Source: Leptasterias polaris (lineage: Eukaryota; Echinodermata; Asteroidea; Forcipulatida; Asteriidae). Taken from it: 64,000 nucleotides of DNA. Where the stretch lies: NCBI GenBank assembly GCA_037783415.1, contig JAZGTN010000006.1, forward strand, positions 1,674,001-1,738,000. The letters run 5' to 3'. Each line of letters starts with the position of its first letter. Within the stretch, counting starts at the first letter, position 1. Below the pieces are notes generated by a model, which saw nothing but the letters and a program-made list of their open reading frames with translations, had not been told where the DNA came from and made no database searches. Below are positions 21,210 through 31,872 of the stretch, one piece after another. A program made the position numbers and the translations under genes.

Positions 21210-21365
21210 CCCCCACACTTTTATTATGTCTTCATTGTGGGCTTGGAATAGTGGGAATTCTTTAGAGAATTTTAGGGGGTACTTCTGTACAAGAAGAAAA
21301 TCGGGTGATAAAGTATAGGAACATTGGGGGTGTATACCCTCTGCTCCCATATCGGGCATGACATA
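21210..21365. repeat. Dispersed repeat, copy 1 of 3
   Basis: GTCTTCATTGTGGGCTTGGAAT, GAATTCTTTAGAGAATTTTA, GTACAAGAAGAAAAT and AGTATAGGAACATTGGGGG follow in order. The same series occurs at 22720-22850 and 47145-47300. A C13 run precedes it. Confidence 0.65.
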
Positions 21366-21422
21366 ATCATGTTATTTCAAATAATCAAGTAATACACCAC
21401 AAGGGAAACTAACGGAGACAAA

Positions 21423-21497
21423 TTGACTAGAGCTGGATTTGAACCTCAACCTTTGAATTAACGTGCCAGCCGCTCCACCAACTGAGCAATATCGACC
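21423..21497 (-). mobile_element. tRNA-like SINE head, minus strand
   Basis: The minus strand reads TTGCTCAGTTGGTGGAGCG and, 30 bases on, GGTTCAAATCC, which are good A and B boxes. The anticodon region is disturbed and no CCA-proximal stem is intact, so it is a pseudo-tRNA or SINE head. Confidence 0.5.
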
Positions 21498-22489
21498 TAA
21501 GGTTGAATGGCTTATGAATGACAGCTCGAACAAAGATACTTACAAAAAGATATTGAAATTATAGGGCTTTCATAAAAAGCAAGGATTTTCCATCGGTCTT
21601 TTGAGGTACCGGTCAAAAAGACTATTAAGGCAGGGTTGATCAAAGCAGAGAACCGGGGACCTTCGTGTACCAAACCTCTCAAGACAAGGTCTTTATTTGA
21701 GGCAGAAAAATAAAAAGCACAGATTCAATCAGAAATCTCATGTGGCGACGAAAATGATTGTGAAGTTAGGTCTATTTCAAAATCCCTGACCCATTTTCTG
21801 AACAAAAGATTGGTTGGAAATTGGAATTTGTTTTGGGTTCTGTTTTATATAGTTTTATTTTTATTAAATTTTTTTAGAAATAGAATCCATTATCTTAGTC
21901 GAAACTTGTGGAAGTTTAATTAGTTACAGTATTTTTCAATGATGATTGACCTTTCATTAAATTATAGAGAAATAGCGAAGGTCCTCTCACTGGTAATGAA
22001 CTGAAATGTTCCGAACCTCAACACAATTATTTCCACCAAAACACCAAGTCGAAGACCCACGGTTAGCATCGTTGTTGGGGTTTTTTCGATTGCCGCTTTC
22101 GAAACTACACGGGATTATAAACGTGTATAAGACATTTTACTGGTGTTTTTGTTGATATTCACGTGATAACTTAATCGATGAATATTATTGTTTGCAGGTT
22201 GTAATACTTGTGTGTGTATGGGGGAAAAGCTGATTATAATGAAAGGGCTCTTTTTTGACAAAAAACAATCTACAGAAACAAAAAGATGAAATACACCTTA
22301 ACATGACTATACAGGTATACATTTATTTCGTGTTGCCGGTATGTTTCAAATGGTTACGTCGGTTGGAGGAGAACATACCTTGGTGTAATTAGCAATAATA
22401 GTTAATGCAAATTAAAACTAATGTACAGAAGAATTTGGCAGTCAGCTCAATGAAAGGTGACCGTATAAATCATTGTATACTTATTTGCA

Positions 22490-22670
22490 TATTAATAATA
22501 ATAATAATAACAATATTACATTTATATAGCGCCAAATTTTTTTTTGTAAAATGCTATAAGGCACTTCACAAAAGGCATAAAAGGGTATATAGAAAGCACA
22601 AAGATGATTTATATATAAGCATAAAAAGGTACAAAGGAATATTCTGGGGGGGAGAAGGTGCTTGCTAATC
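22490..22670 (-). mobile_element. SINE/LINE-type tail with TAATAATAA and ATATAGCGCC
   Basis: TAATAATAATAACAATATTACATTTATATAGCGCC is the minus-strand form of the GCGCTATATAA...TTATTATT tails seen at 29490-29527 and 58430. A GGCACTTCACAAAAGGC segment follows. The element type cannot be decided. Confidence 0.4.
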
Positions 22671-22719
22671 CCCTAAATAGGCCAAATAGTTTTTAGATTC
22701 TTGCTGACATTTGGTGCTC

Positions 22720-22850
22720 GATATGTGGCATGGTGTCTTCATTGTGTGCTTGGAATCTCAGGAATTCTGTAGAGGATTTTAGGCAGGTACCTCTGTACAA
22801 GAGGAAAATAGCGTGTTAAAGTATGGGAACACTGGAGGATACCAACTCAT
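22720..22850. repeat. Dispersed repeat, copy 2 of 3
   Basis: It matches 21210-21365 and 47145-47300 in order (GTGTCTTCATTGTG, GCTTGGAATCTCAGGAATTC, GTACAAGAGGAAAATAG). Confidence 0.6.
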
Positions 22851-23884
22851 TTCCCCCCGTTTTCCCCAGAAACATCATCTCTTGGAAGAACCTGATCCAG
22901 CCGTCAACCATTACTTTTAAAGCTGCTGTTCTCGTTGAATATTCTTCTGCCTTGGTAATACCCTCCACCACCTCTAGTCAAATCTCTTGTATGGAGAATT
23001 TTGGAGGAAAACCAACCAAGAAGAAAAAAACACTCTACCACTCTACCTAACACTCTACATTTGCTGGGGAAAGGGGGCTGTAAAAGCTGACATTCTTTAT
23101 TCACATGTTCGTATAGTCATGAATATGAGCATATATTTTATAGGCAGTGTGCTCGCTACCTACCTGCATCATGCATCTGTGAAATTATGATAATCTGATT
23201 AGTACTCGGTGGATACGGTTTACGAAATAATTAAACTTCAAGTATTTTCCTTTTAAAGGAATGGTTGCGTGAAGTTAACATTTCAATCAGTTTTGGGGGT
23301 TAGCATGGTAAACAAAAAATTAGTCGTCCACTTCAGAAATATTGAGCACGTTCAATGCCAACAATGATACCTAGGAAAACACAGTCACTATAAGACAATT
23401 TTAGGTATACAAACGGTATGAGTGAGTGGGGTACGTGCTTACACAAAAAAAAACTGATTGAAATGTCAACCTTTAAGGACAATTCTTTAAGCCGAATGAG
23501 TTCGTAAGTCGTAGCCATCAGGTAGTAATTATACAGATTACCATAATTTTACAGATGAATAATGCAGGTGGCGGAGCGAGCACACTGCCGTTAAATGACG
23601 TTTGACACCAGGAATCCCGACTCCCCTTCCATCTTAAAGATATAGAGGTAAACAACCTCATAAAAAGTGGGGTGGGTGGGGGTTGTCCAGTGTAATACGA
23701 TGAAAACAACGCGATCGGCTTTTGTCAATAGTTTTAAATTGGATATCCATCAGACTCTCTATGATTAATACATATAGTATGCTCATGTTTGTGACTAAGA
23801 ACATTAGCTTTTACACCCTTTTTTTATTGAAGAAAATTCCACTCTACCTTCAAATCAATTTAAAGACTAAAAATCAGGGTCGGT

Positions 23885-24327
23885 ATTTTACAAGATTTAT
23901 TTATTTATTAATTTATATATTTTTTTTTTATTAAAATGTATTTATACAGGACACATAAATTAGCTCAGAGGCTGTCAAAAAAGAACAGTAAAAATATAGA
24001 AACAAGCAAACAATTGCAAAAACAAAACATACAAGGGAAAACACAGAGATGGAATATGAAAAAACAAAAAACAAAAAACCGTTACCCTTACTGTATACAT
24101 AAAAGAACAAACTACTTAGAATACACCTTCTTATTCATGTTTTTGAAGCCACCAATATCGGAGGCATTCTGGACATGAGCAGGTATTTGATTCCAAACAA
24201 TAGCAGCAGCATAACAGGGGGGCTGTTTAAAGCATTCAATATTTGGCTTAGGAACATTAACATTGCATCTACGTTCACATTCATTTGCTAACCAAGCGCG
24301 GGCTATACAACAAGTTTGAAACCACAA
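23885..24327 (-). pseudogene. LINE 3' end: last part of reverse-transcriptase ORF plus 3' UTR and tail
   Basis: On the minus strand, 24327 to 24112 encodes a frame ending AAIVWNQIPAHVQNASDIGGF...YSK and a stop, the typical C-terminal end of a LINE ORF2 ('WN.IP..VR...S...FK'). About 220 bases of untranslated sequence and an AAATAAATAAAT tail at 23895-23910 follow. The rest of the element is truncated away. Confidence 0.65.
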
Positions 24328-24329
24328 TT

Positions 24330-24400
24330 TACGTTGGGGCTACATTTAGGTGACTAAAGTTCGGGGCTACATTTAGGGCTCGGGCTACATTTAGGGGCCG
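24330..24400 (+). repeat. Short GGGCTACATTTA repeats
   Basis: The 12-mer GGGCTACATTTA occurs three times here. The same word, with spacer changes, recurs at 32910-32985. The function is unknown. Confidence 0.5.
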
Positions 24401-24417
24401 CAAAGGTGTGTGAGTGT

Positions 24418-24571
24418 GCGGGTGTGCGGGGGTAGGTATCCACATTCAAACCGTGGACCTATAACAAAAGGGACAATAGGTCCACGGTTGCTATCACAAA
24501 GGAAAGCATTGTGGTCCACGGTTGCTATCACAAAGAGTTGAACAAAGGAGGGTCCACGATTGCCGGTATTT
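24418..24571. repeat. Half copy of the 45906-46200 hairpin element
   Basis: CCACATTCAAACCGTGGACC, then two copies of GGTCCACGGTTGCTATCACA and a closing GGTCCACGATTGCC, correspond to the right half of the hairpin. The left half is absent. Confidence 0.7.
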
Positions 24572-26016
24572 ACTTCCAAATAGAAATGAAAATGTGTAAT
24601 TTATTCCTTATTTTCTTGACACGATCGGAATGTAATTTACTTTTGTTGTCCGTGACCCGCATAGTATTGTTTGGTTCTTTTGTTTGGTGATTTTCTTGTG
24701 TCCTTCCCCAGGTTGACTTCTCGTACTTGCATGCTCCCTCGTGGTCTCATTTGTCATTTTCCCCATGATAACAATTCTGCTGTTCTCCATGCTCGTCTAG
24801 TTGCCCACCCGTCATCTTTTTTCCTTTTTTGCAATTTCCTATTATGTATGTTTCTTGCGCTAGGTTTGTGTTTCTTGCTTTATGTTATTCTGTTTTGGTT
24901 TTATACGGTAGCTTTTCGATTCGTCTCGTATTTTTGTTGTTCTTGTTCTTGTTGTATTTGTATTAATGTGGTCGATTAATATACAAATAACATTAGTGTA
25001 TATAATTTTGCCCTAAAACAACAGATCTCATTCAAAATGCAATGTATTAGAGAACGGTTTGCTAGTTGATGGTACGCCATTACTACACAATACTGCTGAA
25101 ACAATCAAAACACTGTTAGGGACAGCACTACGTCACCATGGTCAAAACAAAACGATAATTTACTACAGTAATTGAAAAATAGAATCGCTAAAAGTTACAG
25201 TGATCAAACCTTTCTTATCGATTAATGGTAGAGTCACAGATTGGTAAATACTCCAAAACATATTTGACCATAAAACTTACTTGAAGAAACGATTCATGCA
25301 TGAATCGTTTCTCAGACTACTCATAAGTTGGGTCCGTTTGCAAATGCTGCGGCCAGAGATGCTGACCCTTTTGTTTGCTGTTTTCTCAGCAATTAAACGC
25401 TGTATTCAGCTGAAACTTTCACAATTGACTTTTATTCTATCTTTCTTGAATATTCTGTCTATAATTAATTTTATTAAGTGATTTGTTTTATGTTAATTTA
25501 GATCGATTGTACTCATTCATATTTATTAGAATACTTAATATCCTTATTTTTATTATTAGGCCTATAATTTAATTTTTTTTTTTACTTTTATAATATAACT
25601 TATAGTCAAGGCCTATATAATCTCCTTTTAATTTACGTTTTTGTTATACTCATGGTCCCGTGGGAGACCACCGTGTTTATGAACAGGTTACCCATGATTA
25701 AAAATAAAACAAATTATAAAAAAATTAATTCATTACTTTGGGCAAAAAACAATACGTGACCCTACCTTTAATGATAATTTTTTTTAAATAAGCTTCCTCA
25801 TGATGAATATTCCCTGCACACCTTGAAATAATTATCTAACAGGAATCACGAAGATATCAAATCTAATTACCAACGGCCAAATTAACTTCATCCGCGATTG
25901 AAAGACATCAACAAATTGTAAAGAAAATAGCGCAGTATTATGACTACTGACGATGCCAAATCCATTCACAAATCAACGACTGAGCAACTCTCATTGACAT
26001 TGAATAGAAAAAAAAC
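24572..26016. other. Gene-free AT-rich stretch with a MITE centre and a possible LINE tail
   Basis: A perfect 26-bp palindrome lies at 25286-25311, followed by CTCAG, as in the centres of other MITEs here. GTCCCGTGGGAGACCACCGTG followed by AAAATAAAAC near 25660-25705 looks like a LINE 3' UTR, with low confidence. No gene is seen. Confidence 0.4.
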
Positions 26017-26375
26017 CAATCAAATAATCGCAAATATGATCATGGCGCATTTGAACAACGCAAGAAGTTTTCCGGCTTCCGTTTGTATGATTCCCTTTTA
26101 CCCATCAGAGTGAGAGTTGATCAAACCTTTGGTTTAGCATTCGCAAAATAAACATCAAACGTACAAACAATAATAATTCACAAAAACGAAAAATCAAATA
26201 TCCGCAAATATGATCATGGCGCATTGAACAAACTGCAGGGCCCTACAGGGCCCTGAGCAACACAAGAAGTTTGTCCAGCTTCCGTTTGTATGATTCCCTT
26301 TTACCCATCTGAGTGAGAGGTGATAAAACCTGTTTAGCATTCGCAAAATGAACATCAAACGTAAACAAATAATAA
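26017..26375 (+). repeat. Tandem duplication of about 170-185 bp
   Basis: CGCAAATATGATCATGGCGC, CTTCCGTTTGTATGATTCCC and TTAGCATTCGCAAAAT occur in the same order at 26030-26160 and again at 26205-26350. The second copy has a GGGCCCTACAGGGCCCT palindromic insertion. Confidence 0.8.
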
Positions 26376-26454
26376 TATTAAGTAGGATTGGAAGCTTTGC
26401 ATGGTGGGAGTATAACTAAGAGAGGTTTGCGGTAACACCATGTTAAAATCTCTT

Positions 26455-26640
26455 TTGAGTAACTGTTGGTTCTGACAAGAACCGGTAGTTTAACGACTCA
26501 ACGTTTCGATCAGTATGCTCTGATCGTCTTCAGGAGAATGCTGGACTCTGTTGCTGGATGCTGCTTAAGTACTGCCTTGTAGGTGATTAACTGTGAGTTG
26601 GTCTTGGCTCGGTGATGCACGAAGGCGGGAACTAGATAAT
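26455..26640. mobile_element. Penelope-like element terminal fragment
   Basis: TTTAACGACTCAACGTTTCG is followed by a GATCAG/CTGATC hairpin and CGTCTTCAGGAG, which is typical of Penelope-like pLTR sequence. On the minus strand CTGAAGA, the hairpin and GAAAC follow in the order of a hammerhead ribozyme core. No coding part is attached here. Confidence 0.5.
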
Positions 26641-27018
26641 AATAATAATAATTCACAAAAACAACACAGACATGACAAAACTTTAGGAAAACCAGACAGT
26701 TCAAAAAAAAAATTAATACATAACTCAAGTATACAAAAGAAGTGACAAGCATGCCGGCTGAAACAAACCTCTACATAAACTATCTCGCAAAAAGTTTCAG
26801 GACTAACTTTGTTTATTCCGTTGTTGTTCTTAGTTAAAGTTTGTCCACAACATGACTGAATGAACCGTCGACCCAAACCTCTAAGAAATCATCAGTTTAT
26901 TGTTGAAAAAAATTACTTAATGATCCTTTTGTGTAACGGATTGAAACGAGATGTCAATCAAAGCATTTCTTTGAGTCTTTTAGAATTGAAAATTATAGCT
27001 GCAGGTTGTAATGTACGT

Positions 27019-28090
27019 TTAAAGTCACCTGGATTTTTATTTTTTTTTTTTTTATATAAGAGTATAGGCCTATGTATATTAACAATAAAACAATTTTTTG
27101 AGTAATTGTTTGTCAGGATTTATATGTAAAAAAAATAGATAAAGTTGTTTGGGGGTGACTCCGCCCATCCCTTTTTGTGACGTCAATCGAGGAAGACTTC
27201 GCCGCGATCGAACATCGACCCCCCCCCCCCCCCCCCCCTTGAACTTGCCTGCATTTACGTTGTATATACACGTGCAAGTTTGGTTATCAAAAAAGGGGAT
27301 TTTTCTTGCATTTTCCCGGCAATGCCGACCAGGTGTATTGCTGCTGGATGCAGCAAAACGACAAAAGATGGGGTCAGCCAGCATTTTTTTCCTGCAGATC
27401 CCAAATATAGGTAGTTACGGGCATCGAAAGTCAGGCTAACGAGGGCAAAGTGGTCCAGTCCGACGTCGTTTTCAGCGCTATGCAGCGAACACTTCGAGCC
27501 GTCGTGCTTGGACGGATACCGGGATTTTTTTCGTTGGTAGTAGTGTGCAAGGGAAGTTGCAGTGAAGCGTAGGTTACCAGCGAAATGTTTCTGGTGTTCG
27601 GATCGACATGAGCTGTCCGCGGCACGCCGATCCGATAAATAGTTTGGCAAAGCAGGAAAAACAATACCTTGTATTATCCGTGATCTCGTTATGACCATGC
27701 TCGTATCTTCCGTTTTTTAAGACATAGAAACGCGTATGGGACAGTTCGGGACCGGTGAAAAACCTCGTATAAACCGGCGTCTCGTATTAGTCGACTGTAC
27801 ACTGTCCTAGGATTGCACTGGGTGGTGACGTCCGAATACGAAAACGCATCATACTGATCAGGTACCCAGGCGTAATGTACGGGGCCAGACTACACATTTT
27901 CTCCTGCCTCGATTGACGTCACGAAAAGCGCCATGTAAAGGGGGGCCTATTTTTTAATTTGTAATTAAAATTAAAATACGATTTTTTTTACCTTAGTTAA
28001 TTGTTTATTCACATTCCACTCATAAAAATGTATTATATTAATGACAAAAGCTTTATTTTGACAAAATACCACTGCCAGAGGTGCCTTTAA
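27019..28090 (+). mobile_element. TTAA-bordered element containing a broken THAP exon
   Basis: The left border TTAAAGTCACCTGG and right border complement TTAAAGGCACCTCTGG are imperfect inverted repeats, with TTAA at 27019-27022 and 28087-28090. The interior shares its layout with the element at 40873-42266: an AT-rich left part, a GGGG/CCGCCC block, a TGACGT motif, the THAP exon, a region with CCCTGTCC/CCGGTG motifs, then GACGTCACGAA.AGCGCC and an AT-rich right part ending AAAATACCACT. A C20 run lies at 27219-27238. Confidence 0.6.
27322..27540 (+). pseudogene. THAP-domain exon with an in-frame stop
   Basis: From ATG 27322 the frame reads MPTRCIAAGCSKTTKDGVS, giving C-x4-C. After a TAG at 27412-27414 the same frame continues with VRLTRAKWSS and CSEHFEPSC, giving the C-x2-H half, until a stop at 27538. 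THAP domains are zinc-coordinating DNA-binding modules found in P-type and Kolobok-type transposases and in host regulators. Only the nonsense codon breaks this one, so decay may be recent or the codon may be a sequencing difference. Compare the intact copy at 41208. Confidence 0.75.
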
Positions 28091-28751
28091 TTTTTGAGGT
28101 ACGTGACTTTCCGTACAGATTGGTCTGAGAAAATGAATGATTGCCTCTTTATGTTGGTTGTGTTCGGTGTTTTGTAATGCGCTGCTCGTCATGAGTTCGT
28201 CTTTGTTCATAATGCCCCACCGGCGAAGCCGAAGGGGGAATATAGTGTTTGTCTTGTCCTTACGTGTCGCAGAGGCCCTTAAGGGGAAGGCACTGGTTTT
28301 AAACCACAAGATGTTAGAAACACGAAAGACAAAATAAAACGTGGGAAGAGGGGGACAAAGTATTTAATAAGTGAATGAGACTTTCTAAAACAGGGGGATA
28401 GCTGTGGGGAAAATGTGAAAGCAAAGACGAAAACTAATTAGTCATTTACTTCTTGGATGTTCAGAGGGTTGAATGGTATGAAGGTGCCTTATCCACAGTT
28501 TCTTCTAACTCAGACGAACAGTCTCTCTGTGGTTACCTAGTGCCTCATCGTCCTGTAAAATCGGTTCAGAAGTGGACAACACATCAGATAATCGGACTCC
28601 TTCACCAGCCATACCGGTGGTACCACCCATAACACAAGGGGTCATGTCACCTGCACCACCACAAATCTCGTCTATCTCTTTATTGTAAAGTTTGTGTTGT
28701 TCAATATGTAGGTGAAACAAGAACTATTACAAGAGGTGTTTCTTTGGTTTT

Positions 28752-29003
28752 AGATCCACAGTCAACACCCAAAAGCTGGGTACACCTGTAGGGCATCACT
28801 TCAATCTTCCTAATCACTCCATTTCAGACATGATTTTACAGGGCATTGAGAACCACGGTGAGACTTGGTGTGTTGGTGTGTCTTTGGATACCCCAGAAGC
28901 CTGTTGTTCTTGGACTCCCTATATCAAAATGTCAGGTTCATTACGACTGAAACAAAAAGAAATGTTGTCCGAGCGACACATCAACTCCAAACTTGGTTTG
29001 TAG
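28752..29003 (+). pseudogene. Retroelement C-terminal fragment (GIY-YIG/Penelope-like)
   Basis: The frame contains TPVGHHFNLPNHSISDM, resembling the 'G.HFN.PGHS..D' segment near the end of Penelope-like element proteins, and runs to a stop at 29001-29003. The expected GLN-type ending is not preserved. No start codon or upstream domain is present. An alternative is a fragment of another reverse-transcriptase element sharing this segment. Confidence 0.45.
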
Positions 29004-29110
29004 ATTGGTCTTGGATCTCCCATTTTATGTTTGCATACTTTTAAAATTGAGCTTCATGATTTCGTCACATGCTGTGATAACATTTCAATTTGCTTTTTCA
29101 TGTGTGGAAT

Positions 29111-29527
29111 GTCGTGGCCGAGTGGTTAAGAGCACCGAACTCAAGCTCTGGTGTTTCTGATCAGCAGAGTGTGGGTTCGAATCCCAGTCGTGACATTTGT
29201 GTCCTTAAGCAAGACACTTAACCACATGCTTCGTCCTTCGGATGGGACGTAAAGCCGTTGGTCCCGTGCGTTGTGAATGCACGTAAAAGAACCCAGTGCA
29301 CTTATCGAAAAGAGAAGGGGTTCGCCCCGGTGTTCCTGGTTGTGGCTGCTTAATGCGCCGTAGCACCTTGTAAACCCTTATAAGGTGCTAAATAATTGGG
29401 TCTCAGGTTTTCATCACTGCAATAACCTATCTTTCTGAAAGTATGTATATACTCAGCGCCTTGAGTACCTTGTTTGGTAGATACGTGCGCTATATAAGAC
29501 TTCGATATTATTATTATTTATTATTAT
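29111..29527 (+). mobile_element. tRNA-Leu-derived SINE, well preserved
   Basis: Bases 29111-29194 are clearly tRNA-like: GTCGTGGCCGAGTGGTTAAG (A box), ACTCAAGCT placing a CAA anticodon, a long variable arm, and GGTTCGAATCC (B box). A body follows with GTAAAAGAACCCAGTGCAC and GGTTCGCCCCGGTG, and it ends GCGCTATATAAG...TTATTATTATTT, a LINE-like tail. Transcription by RNA polymerase III from the internal promoter is expected from the family. An old copy is at 10733-10925. It is not a functional tRNA gene, since the acceptor stem runs on into the body. Confidence 0.8.
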
Positions 29528-29739
29528 GTCTGCGAGCCTTTGTTTGGGGTTTCAATGATCAGTTAAAATAATAAGATCTCTTCTGACTGAATTTCAAAAG
29601 TAGTGATATCGTCACTAGCAAAAAACTGTCACTCCTGTTATGAAGTTTAAAGGCAGGGTAAACTTTTGGTAGTTGTCAAAGACCAGTATCATCACTTGGT
29701 GTTTTCCAACATAAAAAAAAAATGCATAAAATAACAAAG

Positions 29740-31580
29740 GTGGGTCATTCCATGTCAGACCAACGCACTTTTTTACCTCATGTCTTCCGATTTTGATAAA
29801 AATTGCTGTGCTTGTAGGTCCTAATGAGCAATGAATGCACACCAATTTTTAGCCCGATCCGACCTACCATGTGGTCAGGGCAGAAACCACAAAAACCTGA
29901 CATTTTTAGAGTAAAATACCACCCTTTTAGTACAAATATGTCATAACCATGTTAATTTTCATCAAATATATGCAAATTTGGTATTAAAATAATGAGAATT
30001 GCATGCTCAAATCAATTCTTTTGTCAAAAATAAATTTTGTGAAAAGTAGGTCACTTTGACCTTTAATATGTTATCGTGACCTTTGACCCAATTTTTGTAA
30101 TAATGTATCATTCCGAAAAACAACGAAATTAAAATTACTTGATAGAGCATGTCTTCCTCTATCATAATCCACTAAGAAAAAATTGGGCTCTTCAAAATTC
30201 ACAACTTTATGACTATTTTTGTACAGTTGGTAGGTTACAAATTAGTCAATTTATAGACTTAACATTATAAATTTACTGTTCTGTTTCAATTGTTACTAAA
30301 ATTATTCTTGGTTGGGGAATTTCTCATGTTGAGGGCTGATGTGGTCGAACCAGAATCATACTTTAAATTATCAGCAGTGGCGTACCCAGGAGTTGGCTTC
30401 TTTTTTTTGGGGGGGGGGCTCATTTTTTTCCTTCAAATTTCTTTAGAGGATTGTAAAAAATATGACAAAAAAACCAAACAAACAAATTGACAACCTTTGA
30501 GGGGGTGGGCTCAAGCCCCTCGACCCCCCCCCCCCCCCCCCCCCCCCTCGGGTGCGCCACTGATACTAATTAGTTATCCCACGAGCGCATTTGGAATACG
30601 AAATAATGCAGACATTGTAATTCCTCATCGTGCGGGTGCAGATAATGCTCAGTGTCATCAGAACATACTTCATTCAGGCGATGTCCCACTGAACACTGAG
30701 ACTGAGACATTGTTTCAACCAGTCCAAAGAGAAGACTGTCTTTGAGCAAAAATTCCCCAACTGGTGTAGAATCAGTGAAGAACTTGAATTATATACCAAT
30801 TACCATTGCATGATGCTAAATTGCATGTATTGTGTGTTGACTGATGCATGAATTATTTGTCCAGTCAATAACAAAGATATAGTGCAGGGCTTTAGTGTTA
30901 GCACAACTCAAAGGTCAGATATTCTGATGAGACAGTTTTCTTGAAATCAGAAGGTAGAATTTAGCTTGTTCTAGCTTTGTACTTTATACATTTACAAATC
31001 TAGTTTAATTTTAGTAACTTTAGAAACAGAAGAGTGAGTTGTGTTGGTGGATTTATAATGTAAAGTATAAATTGACTACTTTTTAACCTACCATTCGTAC
31101 AAAAATAGTCATAAAGTTGTAAATTTTGAAGAGCCCAATTGTTTCTTAGTGGATTCTGATAGAGGAAGACATGCTCTATCAAGTCATTTTCATTTTGTTG
31201 ATTTTCGGAATGATACATTGTTGCAAAAATTGGGTCAAAGGTCACGGTAACATATTAAAGGTCACGGTGACCTACATTTCACAAAATTTAATTTTGACAA
31301 AAGAGTTAATTTGAGCACGCAATTCTCATTATTTTAATACCAAATTTGCATATATTCAATGAAAATTGACATGGTTTTGACATATTTGTACCAAAAGGGT
31401 GGTATTTTACTCTTAAAATGTCAGGTTTTTGTGGTTTCTGCCCTGACCACATGGTAGGTCGGATCGGGCAAAAAATTAGTGTGCATTCATTGCTCATCAG
31501 GACCTACAAGCACAGCAATTTTTTCAAAATCGGAAGACATGAGGTAAAAAAGTGCGTTGGTCTGACATGGAATGACCCAC
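29740..31580. mobile_element. Foldback element with about 550-bp inverted arms
   Basis: The left arm (29740 to about 30288) and right arm (about 31022 to 31580) are inverted copies that start GTGGGTCATTCCATGTCAGA and its complement. Both carry the same internal landmarks (CATGTCTTCCGATTTTGA, ACCTACCATGTGGTCAGGGC, AAAATACCACCCTTTT). The central 730 bases hold a hAT-like insertion (30375-30562) and a region without coding potential. It sits inside a TTAAAGG MITE. Confidence 0.85.
30375..30562. mobile_element. hAT-like short element with G/C-run arms
   Basis: CAGTGGCGTACCCAGG and GGGTGCGCCACTG are the inverted ends, as in hAT-type MITEs. The interior has a G10 run and a C24 run (30524-30547). 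A clear 8-bp target duplication is not visible. Confidence 0.6.
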
Positions 31581-31872
31581 TTGTGAAAATTTGGGCTTAA
31601 TAATTGGTTATCGATGTTGCTATGAAATATTGAAAGAATAATTACCCTTGTTGCATAGAATTGTGTGCCTTCAGATACCCGAGAAAGCCTTTCTCAGATT
31701 CAATTTGGGTGGTGTGAAAAACATACCTCTTTTTCTAAAACTACATCACTTCAAAGGGGGTCGTTTGTAACATGTTTAAAACAAATCAACAACTCTCCAG
31801 TGCTCTTTACCAATTAGGTTTTTATAGACATATACTTGAGGAGTAATTACAAAAAGTACACCCTGCCTTTAA

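Larger units (their letters stand above)
29647..31872. mobile_element. TTAAAGGCAGGG-type MITE interrupted by a foldback element
   Basis: TTAAAGGCAGGGTAAAC at the left mirrors GTACACCCTGCCTTTAA at the right, with TTAA at 29647-29650 and 31869-31872. The right part has CCGAGAAAGCCTTTCTCAG as its centre. The insert at 29740-31580 separates AACAAAG from CTTGTGAAAATTT, which are joined in the copy at 55229-55984. Confidence 0.75.

Noticed and set aside
21423..21497. Functional tRNA gene on the minus strand
   Set aside because: The A and B boxes are good, but stems and anticodon loop do not fold properly.
29111..29194. Functional tRNA-Leu gene
   Set aside because: The sequence continues into a SINE body and LINE-like tail, and a degraded relative is present, so it is a SINE head.
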